The notes: generated from the letters alone by a model not told the origin. Shown: positions 35,168-44,839, counted from the first letter of the stretch. The stretch: DNA of 64,000 nt from an uncultured Prevotellaceae bacterium (GCA_900318345.1 ONKD01000004.1:62001-126000); one strand, 5' to 3'. Made by a program: numbers and translations.

Positions 35168-37024
35168 ATGAAGAAATTATTATCGTTATTGACGGCAGTC
35201 ATTCTGCTGCCACTGGTTTTGGGGGCACAAGAGCTTGCACCCAACCAAAAGCTTCTGGGTCACTACACTACCGACGACATCGCTCTGGGCGGATGCTGGG
35301 GCAAGTCTCTCATCTCAGGCGTACGTCCTATTGCCACCGACCTCACGGCCGACGAGCTGGCCTTTTTCCAGGGCAGCAAGATTATCGCTTTCCGCGTGGG
35401 CCTGTCAGAATCGACTCCCGTGACCCGCGTGTTTGTCATCCCCATCGATGGCAACGGCAACCTGCTAACCGAGACCGAATGGTCCTGTGACATTTCACAG
35501 GAAGGCTGGAACGTCGTCACCCTCGACGACCCCTACCTCATCAACCTGCCTGCCGACCACAAACTGAGAATTGGCTTTGACTATGAGCAGACACGTACCA
35601 ACAAGCCCATCTCGGCAGTCGATGTGGGTACCCTCTATCCCACCTATGTCTATCGTAATAACAGCTGGGTAAACTATGGTATCAACACCATCGGCAACCT
35701 GAGCTTGCAGGTAATCTGTGAGAATGACAACTTTCCGGCCTATGCCATCAGGGTTCGCGACCTAAAGGCCAACCCTATACTTATCATCGGCAAGCCATAT
35801 CCAGTGAAGTTCCAGGCATGCAACCTTGGCATCTCACAGGTGGATGCCGGACAATGCACCTTTAATATGATGATTGACGGCGAGGTCGTTGGCACGACAA
35901 CTAATCCCACAGCCCTAACCGCCAATTACTCTGACATTGATTGCACATTCCCCACCGCTGGTTTGACCCCTGGTGAACACACCTTGGCCATCTCTACTGT
36001 CACTGCTAATGGCGAGGTTCTTGACAACCCCATGACTATCACTTTAACGGTCAAGGCCTATGAGTCTGGCTTCCCTCGCCAGATGCGTCTTGTTGAACAG
36101 TTCACATCGACAGGTTGCACCTGGTGCCCGACTGGCTCACGAGCTCTCCAAGCCTTGTGCGACATGCGTGGTGACGTCGCTTGGGTAGCCATTCATGAGG
36201 CGTTTGGTTCTCCGACAGATCCATTCGTTACTTCACAGACCGACTCCATCGAAAACTATGAGCACTGCACAGGTTATCCCTTGGGCTCCTTTGACCGTAC
36301 GGCTGGCATCGAAGAGCCTGGTGAAGTGTGCGGTGGACTCGGCTACAGTTCAGCAACTGGAGGTGCTCAGGTCTTCAATGACTTCCTTGAGAGCATAAAC
36401 GTCGCTCCCGCATGGTCATCCATCAATATCAACAGCACCTTTGATAGCCAGACCCGTAAAGCCGAAATCACCATCAGCGGTGAATTGGTACCCGACTTTG
36501 ACGACAGAATGGGCACAGATGCCAAACTCACCGTCTATATCATCGAAGACGGACTGGTGGCTTCGCAAATCGACCAGGGTAACATAGTCAACGACTACGT
36601 CCATAACAACGTATTACGCTTTGTTCCTGGTGGCGTGAGGGGCGTGAACATCAACAAGAACGGCCTGACCTACGAGAACGTATTCACCGTGGACATTCCC
36701 ACCAGTTGGAATGCCGACAAACTCAACATTGTGGCCTTCATCAGCCGCCCGCTGCGAGCCAATGCGTTGACCGACCTATGCGTTGACCAGACCTATAAGC
36801 GCAAGTTGGGCGAGAATGACTCATCCGTGGCTCTGCGTGGCGATGTGGATGGTGACGACAAGGTCAACATCGACGACGTAAGCATCCTCATTGACTGCAT
36901 GCTCAACAGCATCGAGCCTGCCAATCCTCAGGGTGCCGACTGCTACCCTGACGGCAGAATCACTGTTGACGATGTAACTATGCTCATCGACTTCCTACTC
37001 AGCGGCACATGGGCTGAAGAGTAA
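35168..37024 (+). CDS. Omp28-like secreted protein with C-terminal dockerin-like pair, paralogue
   Basis: This 618-residue paralogue of the preceding gene has the same order: signal peptide (about residues 1-20), beta domain with LGHYTTDDIALGG and FFQGSKIIAFRVGL, a middle beta domain, the thioredoxin-like LVEQFTSTGCTWCPTGS with CxxC at C317 and C320, and a C-terminal pair of dockerin-like units (GDVDGDDKVNIDDV and a second with ITVDDVTMLIDFLLSG). The start ATG is followed directly by a typical signal sequence. It has its own -7 box and terminator, so it is a separate transcription unit from its twin. Confidence 0.78.
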   Translation: MKKLLSLLTAVILLPLVLGAQELAPNQKLLGHYTTDDIALGGCWGKSLISGVRPIATDLTADELAFFQGSKIIAFRVGLSESTPVTRVFVIPIDGNGNLLTETEWSCDISQEGWNVVTLDDPYLINLPADHKLRIGFDYEQTRTNKPISAVDVGTLYPTYVYRNNSWVNYGINTIGNLSLQVICENDNFPAYAIRVRDLKANPILIIGKPYPVKFQACNLGISQVDAGQCTFNMMIDGEVVGTTTNPTALTANYSDIDCTFPTAGLTPGEHTLAISTVTANGEVLDNPMTITLTVKAYESGFPRQMRLVEQFTSTGCTWCPTGSRALQALCDMRGDVAWVAIHEAFGSPTDPFVTSQTDSIENYEHCTGYPLGSFDRTAGIEEPGEVCGGLGYSSATGGAQVFNDFLESINVAPAWSSININSTFDSQTRKAEITISGELVPDFDDRMGTDAKLTVYIIEDGLVASQIDQGNIVNDYVHNNVLRFVPGGVRGVNINKNGLTYENVFTVDIPTSWNADKLNIVAFISRPLRANALTDLCVDQTYKRKLGENDSSVALRGDVDGDDKVNIDDVSILIDCMLNSIEPANPQGADCYPDGRITVDDVTMLIDFLLSGTWAEE

Positions 37025-37046
37025 TTATTTTCATAATCGTAAATGG

Positions 37047-37085
37047 GAGGGTGGGTCAATCGTGTTGGCTCACCCTCAATTTTAT
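37047..37085 (+). terminator. Terminator after the second Omp28-like gene
   Basis: Arms at 37047-37059 and 37065-37077 pair over 13 bp with two wobbles and a 5-base loop. AATTTTATTATAT follows. The stop codon of the convergent DUF4886 gene is about 30 bases further on. Confidence 0.75.
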
Positions 37086-37115
37086 TATATATGATAATGG
37101 ATGTTTCTTAACCCC

Positions 37116-38762
37116 TCACCTTGCCTTAGCATTGAAAAACATCTCAATATTACATGTCACCTCCTCAGCAGGAATTGTTGCGGTAAACTCTGTGCCCAAG
37201 CTTTCGTTACACTCGGCATAGTGGACAATCACTCCATCCCTTCTCTTGTGCTGGTAATACCCTTGATAATTGCCCACATTATCATATAGTTCAAATCCCT
37301 CTTTCGTCCTGATGACAATATCATGAATGGCTGTGCCACTAGCGACCTGGAACGTAACATCGGTGGCACCACTCTCAATCCCATATTCGGCAGGAGCGCT
37401 ATAGATATAGCAGTTATCATTGCATTTTATCCTTATTGTCAGCGGCCATCCGCCATAGATGTTCCATGGATCATCACATGCGCGCATAGCAGCCATCTGA
37501 GCAAGGGCGCAATTCTCGGCCGTAGCGCCCACAATCATATTGGCACGTACACTAGGCATTGGTTTGCCTTGTACCCAATTCTCATCGGGAATGACGCTAT
37601 TCCCTTGCACGGTAAGGCCCGAGTTGGGGAAATACTGGCGAAGGATTTTTTCAACAATGGCTATCGAGGCGAGGTAATGAGGCAAGCCGCCTGCAAGGTG
37701 CTGGCCGTCTATCCACAAATCGGTGTTCGCGCCATACCCCAGCAGCCTAAGGGTTGAGTCGTTCCTGGCGTTGAATATCGCTGTGCCATAAGGGAAAACC
37801 ACATCTACATGAACAGTCTTTTCGGTATCATCTTGTGAGCACGCATCTTTTACATTGGCAATGATATCGGTAGGCCAATCTGAATCGGCCCCGCTCTTGG
37901 AGTGAATGAGATTCCATCCCAGCTCATACCCATGCTTCATGTCATGATCCATCAAGTCCTTGATAGCCTTGGCATAGTGAACCATCGTACTGTTATCATA
38001 GTAGCTTGTCCATAGCACCGAGCCAGTTGAGACTTGCTGCAACACAATGACATCCCACAGTTTCCCCGTCTTGTCATCATAGGCTCCAATGGTGTCGGCC
38101 ATCACTGCTGCCAATTCATCCTCCATGCCCTCATAGTACTGGACACACTGCTGCGGAGTGGGACAACAATAATCCACATCATTAACCGTCATAACAGACT
38201 TGGGGATCCTTAACGACCATGCCATGTCTTTAGATGTGTCGATGTAGTAAAATCCCCTGTTGGCAACAGGATAAGTCGTGCCCTTGATGTAGCCGTTTCG
38301 AGCCTCGGGAAGTGAGCCTCCAGCAAGATAGTAGATACCTAATTTGATATCAATGCCATAATCCTTAAGCAGGTAGGGCACATAGGACCATGAGTCAAGC
38401 GTGAACGAGTTTCCGATAATCAATATGCTGGGCGCTTCCAGTGCCGCGGGATCGTCACTCGTGCCCGCCAGTAGCAGGTCAATCAGCACTGTGACATCCT
38501 TGATGCCCACCTGGCCATCAGCATCCACATCGGCTTGTTCAGTCATTTCACCGCCATTCAGCAGCAGGTCGATTAAAGTGGTCACGTCGGCGATGGTCAC
38601 TTCGCCGTCTCCGTTCACGTCACCTGGCGTACTGACCGTTTCTGCTTCAGGATAGTCACGCTCGCCCTCCCCTATCGTCATACCTGTAGCACTTGCATTG
38701 GTGGCAAACAACAAGCACGACAGCACTGTCAGCCATCTAGTAAAAGAATCCCTGTACATCAT
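37116..38762 (-). CDS. DUF4886 (SGNH-like) secreted protein with N-terminal dockerin-like pair
   Basis: This 548-residue secreted protein starts MMYRDSFTRWL and has a signal peptide to about residue 26. Two dockerin-like units follow at about residues 47-105 (GDVNGDGEVTIADVTTLIDLL and DVDADGQVGIKDV). The DUF4886 domain then starts with ILIIGNSFTLDSW, whose GNS resembles SGNH-hydrolase block I, and later has LWIDGQHLAGG, which fits the DxxH of block V. A C-terminal beta domain of about 110 residues ends the protein. An esterase-like role on carbohydrate or lipid is suggested by family only. The paralogue lies directly upstream on the same strand. Confidence 0.78.
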   Translation of the reverse strand: MMYRDSFTRWLTVLSCLLFATNASATGMTIGEGERDYPEAETVSTPGDVNGDGEVTIADVTTLIDLLLNGGEMTEQADVDADGQVGIKDVTVLIDLLLAGTSDDPAALEAPSILIIGNSFTLDSWSYVPYLLKDYGIDIKLGIYYLAGGSLPEARNGYIKGTTYPVANRGFYYIDTSKDMAWSLRIPKSVMTVNDVDYCCPTPQQCVQYYEGMEDELAAVMADTIGAYDDKTGKLWDVIVLQQVSTGSVLWTSYYDNSTMVHYAKAIKDLMDHDMKHGYELGWNLIHSKSGADSDWPTDIIANVKDACSQDDTEKTVHVDVVFPYGTAIFNARNDSTLRLLGYGANTDLWIDGQHLAGGLPHYLASIAIVEKILRQYFPNSGLTVQGNSVIPDENWVQGKPMPSVRANMIVGATAENCALAQMAAMRACDDPWNIYGGWPLTIRIKCNDNCYIYSAPAEYGIESGATDVTFQVASGTAIHDIVIRTKEGFELYDNVGNYQGYYQHKRRDGVIVHYAECNESLGTEFTATIPAEEVTCNIEMFFNAKAR

Positions 38763-38843
38763 TATTAAATTATTGTTTTTCAGCCATTCACCAGTTGGCT
38801 CGGCATCAAAACAGCCAATAAAAAAGTTCTTAGCCTAAAGCCT

Positions 38844-40475
38844 CTAGTTAGTTCCGTAAACCATAATCAATAGGTTATGGTCAGCATATAGACCGTTGCC
38901 ATTGTCATAGTCCCCGATATTGCACTCAGCATTATCTTCGCTCACGGGGAGATTACCATAAGCAAAACTCAACTCCGGATTGGTGATAAACTCAGTCTGG
39001 TCATATTTGTTGTATCGCCAACTATGAATGTTAGATATTGAGTGGCCAGCGGTTGCTCTGATGACAAGACCCGTCAATATGGTTCCCCTAGGCACATGTA
39101 TATAGCTAGTGGTAATACCGCCTGCCGTTCCACCATTAATGATAGTGTAACCGCCAGCATCAGCGATGTAACTGCTGGCATTGGTTTTGATAATGATTGT
39201 CACAGGCCAGCTTTCATATATTGTCGACACAGTGTCGCAATAGATGTTCCACGGGTCATTGCAGGCATTGATTGCCGCCGTTTGGGCGAGGGCGCAATTC
39301 TCTGCAGTCGCGCCAGCAATCGCTTTTGCTCTTCCATTGGGCATGGTTTTATCACTAACCCATGATGAATCAGGAATCGTGCTGTTGCCGAGCACTGTCA
39401 AATCCGTGCCTTGATAATACTGCCTGAATAACGCCTCGATGATAGTGATTGATGCGAGATAATGAGGGAGACCGCCAGCAAGATGTTGGCCGCCATACCA
39501 TAAGTCTGTGCTCCCGCCATATCCCACATTCCTTAGCGCCTCATAGTTGCGACCGTTAAAGATGGCCGTTCCATAAGGGAAGATGATGTCAATGCCATAT
39601 CTGTCGCACGTCTCCTTGATGTTGTCAAGAACATCTACAGGCAAGTCGTTACCTTCTCCTCCAGTGGTGTGGTTGATGTTCCACCCATAGGAGAAATCCT
39701 TGTTCATGACCGAATCAATCTTTTCTTTCAACGGGGGAATGATCGTGTTATTGGCAAGCCCATAACTGCCGTGAATATAGGAACCTGTCGAAACTTGCTG
39801 GAACAGGATAATGTCCCACAGTTGACCCATCTTTGTTGAGTCTGGCACGGTGTCATTCTCCATGCCGTCATAGTATTGCACACATTGCTGCGCAGTGGGC
39901 ATGTCTATTCTTTCCTCCCATCCGGTCTGGGTAGAAGTGTCAAAGTAATAGAACCCATAAGAAGTGTTACTGATGCCCGTTGGACCATTCTCAAACTCAT
40001 TCTTGAGGCCGCTCAATGAGCCCGCATTCCTGTAATATAATCCCACCTTGATGTTGATGCCGTATTCCTTGAGCAGATAGGGCACATAAGCCCATGAGTC
40101 CGAGGTGAAAGAGTTACCTAGCACAAGGATACTCGGCGCGCCTGCATAAGTGGGAATTTCAGGATCTTCTGACTGGGTTCCTGTCAGCAGCATGTCAATC
40201 AAGAATGTCACATCTTTGATGCTCACAAGGCCATCACCGTTCACATCGGCTTGATCGGTCATTTCGCCGTCATTCAGCAACAGGTCAATTAAGAGTGTTA
40301 CATCTTTGATGCTCACAATACTATCACCGTTCACGTCACCTATGGAGTCACCCGTCTCACGATAGTTACTCAATCGCTCTCCTATAGCTGAAACGCCAGC
40401 ACTCGCACTGATGGAAAACAACAGGCAGGCCAACAAAACAAGCAATTTAGAAAAAGAATCTCTGTACATCATCAT
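38844..40475 (-). CDS. DUF4886 secreted protein with N-terminal dockerin-like pair, paralogue
   Basis: This 543-residue paralogue is 81 bases upstream of the previous gene. The order is the same: MMMYRDSFSKLL signal peptide, two dockerin-like units (GDVNGDSIVSIKDVTLLIDLLL and DVNGDGLVSIKDVTFLIDMLL), DUF4886 with ILVLGNSFTSDSW, then a C-terminal beta domain. One difference stands out: the block V-like motif reads LWYGGQHLAGG, so the aspartate of DGQH in the neighbour is glycine here. It may therefore be inactive or use another acid. The two genes could be co-transcribed. Confidence 0.77.
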   Translation of the reverse strand: MMMYRDSFSKLLVLLACLLFSISASAGVSAIGERLSNYRETGDSIGDVNGDSIVSIKDVTLLIDLLLNDGEMTDQADVNGDGLVSIKDVTFLIDMLLTGTQSEDPEIPTYAGAPSILVLGNSFTSDSWAYVPYLLKEYGINIKVGLYYRNAGSLSGLKNEFENGPTGISNTSYGFYYFDTSTQTGWEERIDMPTAQQCVQYYDGMENDTVPDSTKMGQLWDIILFQQVSTGSYIHGSYGLANNTIIPPLKEKIDSVMNKDFSYGWNINHTTGGEGNDLPVDVLDNIKETCDRYGIDIIFPYGTAIFNGRNYEALRNVGYGGSTDLWYGGQHLAGGLPHYLASITIIEALFRQYYQGTDLTVLGNSTIPDSSWVSDKTMPNGRAKAIAGATAENCALAQTAAINACNDPWNIYCDTVSTIYESWPVTIIIKTNASSYIADAGGYTIINGGTAGGITTSYIHVPRGTILTGLVIRATAGHSISNIHSWRYNKYDQTEFITNPELSFAYGNLPVSEDNAECNIGDYDNGNGLYADHNLLIMVYGTN

Positions 40476-40662
40476 TCATTATATATGTAGGTTTTCACCG
40501 TTCACCGATTAATATTCTCTCTTGCCGCAAGCTATAAACCATAGTGGCATTGAATCATAAAAAACACCTCAACAAATGCATGAGTTATTTGTCCTTTTAT
40601 GACAAAAAAACACCGTTAATCATAGTTCAGCGACTTGACTATCAGTGCCCTTTCATTCTATG

Positions 40663-40738
40663 TCGGGGTACCTGGATTCGAACCAGGGACCTCCTGCTCC
40701 CAAAGCAGGCGCGCTAACCGGACTGCGCTACACCCCGA
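40663..40738 (-). tRNA. tRNA-Pro (anticodon TGG)
   Basis: A 76-base cloverleaf is present on the minus strand. The acceptor stem TCGGGGT pairs with ACCCCGA; the anticodon arm CCTGC-TTTGGGA-GCAGG shows anticodon TGG; the T arm has GGTTCGAATCC. CCA is not encoded. Confidence 0.95.
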
Positions 40739-40762
40739 AAGTTTTTCAAAAATCGGTGCAAA

Positions 40763-40936
40763 GGTAGTGCAAGTTGAGCGGAGTGCCAAACAAAAAACCA
40801 ATTTTTTTGTTTGCAATCCCGACGCAGCCTACCTTCGCCGCCAGGCAACGGTAGTGCAAGTTGAGCGGAGTGCCAAACAAAAAGCCAATTTTTTTGTTTG
40901 CAATCCCGAAACGCAGCCTACCTTCGCCGCCAGGCA
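40763..40936. repeat. Tandem duplication of an 85/87-base non-coding unit
   Basis: Unit 1 (40763-40847) and unit 2 (40850-40936) are nearly identical direct repeats, differing by a base substitution in the A-run and a 2-base insertion. Each contains a self-complementary stretch CAAACAAAAA(A/G)CC-AATTTTTTTGTTTG that can fold into a hairpin. The block fills most of the space between tRNA-Pro and aspS. No protein is supported. Confidence 0.85.
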
Positions 40937-41025
40937 TCCTCACACCATTTTCTTAAAATGGCTTGCTATTTGCCCAAAAATCGATTTTTTTTGCCCCATG
41001 TGGCTCATTTGTGACAAGAATGTAG

Positions 41026-41033
41026 TAACTTTG
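41026..41033 (+). promoter_or_regulatory. Candidate -7 box for aspS
   Basis: TAACTTTG matches TAnnTTTG 53 bases before the aspS ATG. A TTTG at 41008-41011 is only 14 bases upstream, so the -33 element is unclear. Confidence 0.5.
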
Positions 41034-41086
41034 TATGTTTAAAACGAATGTAATCACAAAAAACAACATATATAAATTGCACTAAA

Positions 41087-42868
41087 ATGTATAGGACAAA
41101 AACTAACGGAGAACTTCGCCTAGCCAATGTGGGCGAGGTAGTGACACTGGCAGGATGGGTGCAGCGCACCCGCAAGATGGGCGGTATGACCTTTGTGGAC
41201 CTGCGCGACCGCTATGGCATCACCCAAATCGTGTTTAATAACGAGGTGAATGCTGACCTGTGTGAGCAGGCCAACCACCTGGGCCGGGAATATGTCATCC
41301 AGATTGAAGGCACTGTTGCCGAGCGTTCGAGCAAAAACGCCAATCTGCCCACAGGAGAAATCGAGATCATTGCCAACAAGCTTAACGTGCTCAGCGAGAG
41401 CATCACACCTCCGTTCACAATCGAGGACAACACCGATGGCGGCGACGACCTGAGGATGAAATACCGTTATCTGGACCTGCGCCGCAATGCCGTGCGCAAG
41501 AACCTTGAGTTGCGCCACGACATGGCCATCCTCATCCGCAACTACCTTGACGACAAGGGATTCCTAGAGGTAGAGACACCTATCCTCATCGGCTCGACCC
41601 CCGAGGGTGCCCGCGACTTCATCGTGCCCTCACGCATGAACCCGGGCCAGTTCTACGCCCTGCCCCAGAGCCCCCAGACGCTCAAGCAGTTGCTGATGGT
41701 GGCCGGCTTTGACCGCTACTTCCAGATTGCCAAGTGCTTCCGCGACGAAGACCTGCGCGCCGACCGTCAGCCCGAGTTCACCCAGATTGACTGCGAGATG
41801 AGCTTCGTTGACCAGGAGGACGTGATTGAAGTTTTCGAGGGTCTTGCCCGCCACCTGTTCAAGAAGGTTCGTGGCGTTGATCTGCCCGAGAAACTCGACC
41901 AGATGACCTGGCACGAGGCCATGCGCCTGTATGGCAGTGACAAGCCCGACCGCCGTTTCGGCATGACGTTTGTCGAGGTGGATGACGTGCTCAAGGGCAC
42001 AGGCACCTTCCCCGTGTTTAACGAGGCAACCTACATCGGCGCCATCTGCGTGCCTGGCTGTGCCGACTACACACGCAAGCAACTCGACGGACTGGTAGAT
42101 TTTGTGAAGCGTCCTCAAGTGGGTGCCAAGGGTCTGGTTTACGTGAAGTTTAATGCTGACGGCACTGTCAAGAGCAGCATCGACAAGTTCTATGAACCTG
42201 CCGTTTGGCAGCAGCTCAAGGCTAAGATGGGCGCCAACGATGGTGACCTCGTGCTCATCATGAGCGGCGACAATGCCAACAAGACGCGTGTACAATTGTG
42301 TTCACTGCGCCTCGAGATGGGCGAGCGACTGGGCTTGAGGGACAAGAACAAGTTTGAGTGCCTGTGGATCATCGACTTCCCGCTGTTTGAGTGGAGCGAC
42401 GAGGAGCAGCGCCTCATGGCTACCCACCACCCGTTCACCATGCCCAACCCCGATGACATCCCCTTGCTGGATGAGCATCCCGAGCGCGTACGCGCCAAGG
42501 CCTATGACTTTGTGTGCAACGGCATCGAGGTGGGCGGCGGCAGCCTGCGTATCCACGATGGCAAGCTGCAGGCCAAGATGTTTGACATCCTGGGCTTCAC
42601 CCCCGAGCGAGCCATGGCACAGTTCGGCTTCCTGATCAACGCATTCAAGTTTGGTGCTCCTCCCCACGCTGGTTTGGCCTTCGGTTTCGACCGTTTCGTG
42701 TCAATCATGGCAGGCCTGGACAGCATCCGCGACTGCATCGCCTTCCCCAAGAACAACAGTGGCCGCGATGTGATGCTCGACGCTCCCAGTCCTGTTGAGC
42801 AGGCTCAACTCGACGAACTCTACATCGACGTTGACCGCCAGCGCCTTAAAGCCGAGAACAAAATTTGA
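41087..42868 (+). CDS. aspS: Aspartyl-tRNA synthetase
   Basis: This 593-residue class II synthetase charges tRNA-Asp. The N-terminal OB fold ([22 protein letters not shown]) binds the anticodon. Catalytic motif 2 is [23 protein letters not shown] near residues 219-241. A bacterial-type GAD insert lies between about residues 290 and 410. Motif 3 is [21 protein letters not shown] near residue 528. Full length and the bacterial subtype. It is followed by a long inverted repeat and a heptamer array, then the Nif3-family gene. Confidence 0.96.
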   Translation: MYRTKTNGELRLANVGEVVTLAGWVQRTRKMGGMTFVDLRDRYGITQIVFNNEVNADLCEQANHLGREYVIQIEGTVAERSSKNANLPTGEIEIIANKLNVLSESITPPFTIEDNTDGGDDLRMKYRYLDLRRNAVRKNLELRHDMAILIRNYLDDKGFLEVETPILIGSTPEGARDFIVPSRMNPGQFYALPQSPQTLKQLLMVAGFDRYFQIAKCFRDEDLRADRQPEFTQIDCEMSFVDQEDVIEVFEGLARHLFKKVRGVDLPEKLDQMTWHEAMRLYGSDKPDRRFGMTFVEVDDVLKGTGTFPVFNEATYIGAICVPGCADYTRKQLDGLVDFVKRPQVGAKGLVYVKFNADGTVKSSIDKFYEPAVWQQLKAKMGANDGDLVLIMSGDNANKTRVQLCSLRLEMGERLGLRDKNKFECLWIIDFPLFEWSDEEQRLMATHHPFTMPNPDDIPLLDEHPERVRAKAYDFVCNGIEVGGGSLRIHDGKLQAKMFDILGFTPERAMAQFGFLINAFKFGAPPHAGLAFGFDRFVSIMAGLDSIRDCIAFPKNNSGRDVMLDAPSPVEQAQLDELYIDVDRQRLKAENKI

Positions 42869-42878
42869 GTTGAAAAAC

Positions 42879-42990
42879 AGGCATTAGGTGTTAGGTTCAA
42901 GGCATTAAGATTCAAGGCCCAAAACCTAACACCTAACGCCTAACACCTAACACCTAACGCCTAACACCTAACACCTAACACCTAACGCCT
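42879..42990. repeat. CCTAACR heptamer array with inverted partner
   Basis: From 42925 to about 42990 the sequence is a run of CCTAACA/CCTAACG heptamers. A 19-base segment at 42879-42897 is the reverse complement of 42923-42941 at 18 of 19 positions, so transcripts can fold into a long hairpin downstream of aspS. It ends four bases before the ATG of the Nif3-family gene. Confidence 0.8.
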
Positions 42991-42993
42991 AAA

Positions 42994-43794
42994 ATGAAAA
43001 TCAGAGAGATAACCGATGCCATCGAGCAATATGCCCCCTTGAGACTGCAGGAGGAGTGGGACAATGCGGGTATCCAGGTGGGCAACCCCGAGACCGACAT
43101 CACTGGCGTACTCTTGTGCACCGATGCGACCGAAGCGGTTGTCGCCGAGGCCATTGATCGCGGTTTCAATCTGGTCATCTCCCACCACCCGCTCATTTTC
43201 CACGGTCTGAAAAAGATCATGGGCCGCACGCCCGTGGAGCGCACTGTGGCCATGGCCATCAAGCATGACATCACCATCTACTGCGCCCACACCAATATGG
43301 ACAGCGCCTGGCAGGGTGTGTCGTTCCGCATGGCCGACAAACTGGGGATGACAGGTGTGCAGTTCCTCGACGGCAACGATGTCCCCCCCTATGGCGACGT
43401 GGCCAGCACCACAGCCGGTTGCGGCGTCATCGGCGATATCGAACCCACGCCTGCACGCGAGGTGCTGCAACGGGTCAAGGAGGCCTTTGAGGTGGGCGCC
43501 GTGCGCTATAGCGGTGACGCGACCCGTGTCATCACGCGACTGGCGCTGTGTGGCGGCGCGGGCGGTTTCCTGCTTGACAAGGCAGTCCAGGCAGGCGCGC
43601 AACTCTATGTGTCGGCCGACATGCGCTACCACGATTTCCTCGACAACAACCAGCGCATCCTCATCGCCGACATCGGGCATTATGAAAGCGAACATTACAC
43701 AAAAGAGATTTTTTTAGAGATTATTCAGAAAAAAAATCCTACCTTTGCAGTCGCTTTCGCAAAAAGCGAGACAAATCAAGTTAATTATTTATAA
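42994..43794 (+). CDS. Nif3-like dinuclear metal center protein
   Basis: This 266-residue protein of the NIF3/DUF34 family forms hexameric rings with a dinuclear metal site. Conserved metal-binding segments are present: ISHHPLIFHG near residue 62, YCAHTNMDSAWQGV near 94 and the C-terminal DIGHYESEHYTKEIF with His and Glu ligands. It is the short form without the PII-like insert. The molecular function is unsettled. The gene is followed by the zinc-ribbon gene, a pairing that is widely conserved. Confidence 0.92.
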   Translation: MKIREITDAIEQYAPLRLQEEWDNAGIQVGNPETDITGVLLCTDATEAVVAEAIDRGFNLVISHHPLIFHGLKKIMGRTPVERTVAMAIKHDITIYCAHTNMDSAWQGVSFRMADKLGMTGVQFLDGNDVPPYGDVASTTAGCGVIGDIEPTPAREVLQRVKEAFEVGAVRYSGDATRVITRLALCGGAGGFLLDKAVQAGAQLYVSADMRYHDFLDNNQRILIADIGHYESEHYTKEIFLEIIQKKNPTFAVAFAKSETNQVNYL

Positions 43795-43871
43795 TTATAG
43801 CTGCAAGCAATTAGCTGTTAGTCACCCCATTGTCAACAGTTAATCGCCAACAGCTAAAAGCTAAAAAGGTT

Positions 43872-44642
43872 ATGGCAATACAGAAGAAAGAACTCACCGT
43901 TGAAGAGAAACTCAAAGCGCTCTACGACCTGCAACAAAAACTCTCAGAGATTGACGCCATCAAGACCTTGAGGGGAGAGCTCCCACAGGAAGTTCAGGAC
44001 CTCGAGGACGAAATCGCCGGCCTGCACACCCGCGTGGCCAAGTTCCAGGACGAGGTGGCCGTGCAGCAGGACGAGATGGCTCGCAACCGCGAAATCAAGC
44101 AGAAGGCCGAGGAGCTCATCGATAAGTACACTGCCGACCAGGACAATGTGCGCAACAACCGTGAGTATGACTATCTGACCAAGGAGATTGAATACCAGAC
44201 CTTGAACATTGAGCTTGCCGAGAAGAAGATGAACGAGGCCGCACGTCGCATCGATGCGCTGCAGGCCGAGATCGAGAAAGCCAAGGAAATGTTCACCGAC
44301 CGTGAGCACGCCCTCGAAGAAAAGAAAAGCGAGCTCAACGAGATCGTCTCCGAGAACAAGGCCAAGGAGGAAACCCTGCGCGAGAAAGCCAAGAAGCAGG
44401 AGAACAAGATTGAGGAGAGGCTGTTAACCGCCTTTAAGCGCATCCGCAAGAACACCCGCAACGGTCTGGGCATCGTTGTCGTTCAGCGCAATGCATGCGG
44501 CGGCTGCTTCAACCGCATTCCCGCCCAGCGCCAAATGGAGATCAAGATGCACAAGAAGGTCATCGTGTGTGAGTATTGCGGACGCATTCTCATCGATCCC
44601 GAGCTGGTAGGCATCACCCCCGAGGACGCCAAGAACAAATAA
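43872..44642 (+). CDS. C4-type zinc ribbon coiled-coil protein (COG1579 type)
   Basis: This 256-residue cytosolic protein has a long N-terminal antiparallel coiled coil (about residues 10-175, rich in E, K, A and Q) followed by a zinc ribbon with CGGCFNRIP and CEYCGRILIDPEL. The frame is open to an upstream ATG near 43830, but that adds residues encoded by an intergenic CTAAC-type repeat; the ATG at 43872 (MAIQKKE) is preferred. Relatives are thought to bind nucleic acids or act with the Nif3 protein, which is encoded just upstream. Confidence 0.9.
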   Translation: MAIQKKELTVEEKLKALYDLQQKLSEIDAIKTLRGELPQEVQDLEDEIAGLHTRVAKFQDEVAVQQDEMARNREIKQKAEELIDKYTADQDNVRNNREYDYLTKEIEYQTLNIELAEKKMNEAARRIDALQAEIEKAKEMFTDREHALEEKKSELNEIVSENKAKEETLREKAKKQENKIEERLLTAFKRIRKNTRNGLGIVVVQRNACGGCFNRIPAQRQMEIKMHKKVIVCEYCGRILIDPELVGITPEDAKNK

Positions 44643-44741
44643 CTCAAGCCCGCGCGTTAAAACAAGCTTGAGCAATAGCGACGAGGACTCAGAGGCTTCC
44701 CCAACAAGCCTTATCATCGAGACACTCCCGCTATGAGACAC

Positions 44742-44787
44742 CGCAATGGCAGCGAGCCCCCTGTGGCACGTTGTCATTGCGTTTTTT
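44742..44787 (+). terminator. Rho-independent terminator after the zinc ribbon gene
   Basis: Arms at 44742-44754 and 44769-44781 pair over 13 bp with two wobbles and a 14-base loop. A run of six T follows. Confidence 0.85.
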
Positions 44788-44799
44788 ATCACAGTAACC

Positions 44800-44839
44800 A
44801 TTCAGCGAAACGGCTTCTGAAATGCCTCACGCTAAGCCG
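44800..44839. repeat. Dispersed repeat, second copy
   Basis: 37 of 40 bases match 32653-32692 (see that entry). The following CCAAGGCGCTAAGAG continues the same type of short-period sequence. The rest of 44643-45325 holds a terminator, a GC hairpin (44943-44957, CCGTGC-GCA-GCACGG), a possible 52-codon frame and the promoter region of the next gene. Confidence 0.7.

Noticed and set aside
40763-40936. CRISPR or integron-type repeat next to a tRNA
   Set aside because: Only two tandem copies of an 85/87-base unit, no spacers and no integrase.
40635-41042. A 135-codon open frame starting VGVPGFEPGTSCSQ
   Set aside because: It is the known false protein produced by translating the tRNA-Pro gene and the neighbouring duplicated unit.
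42925-42990. CRISPR-like array
   Set aside because: The heptamers are contiguous with no unique spacers and no cas genes are near.
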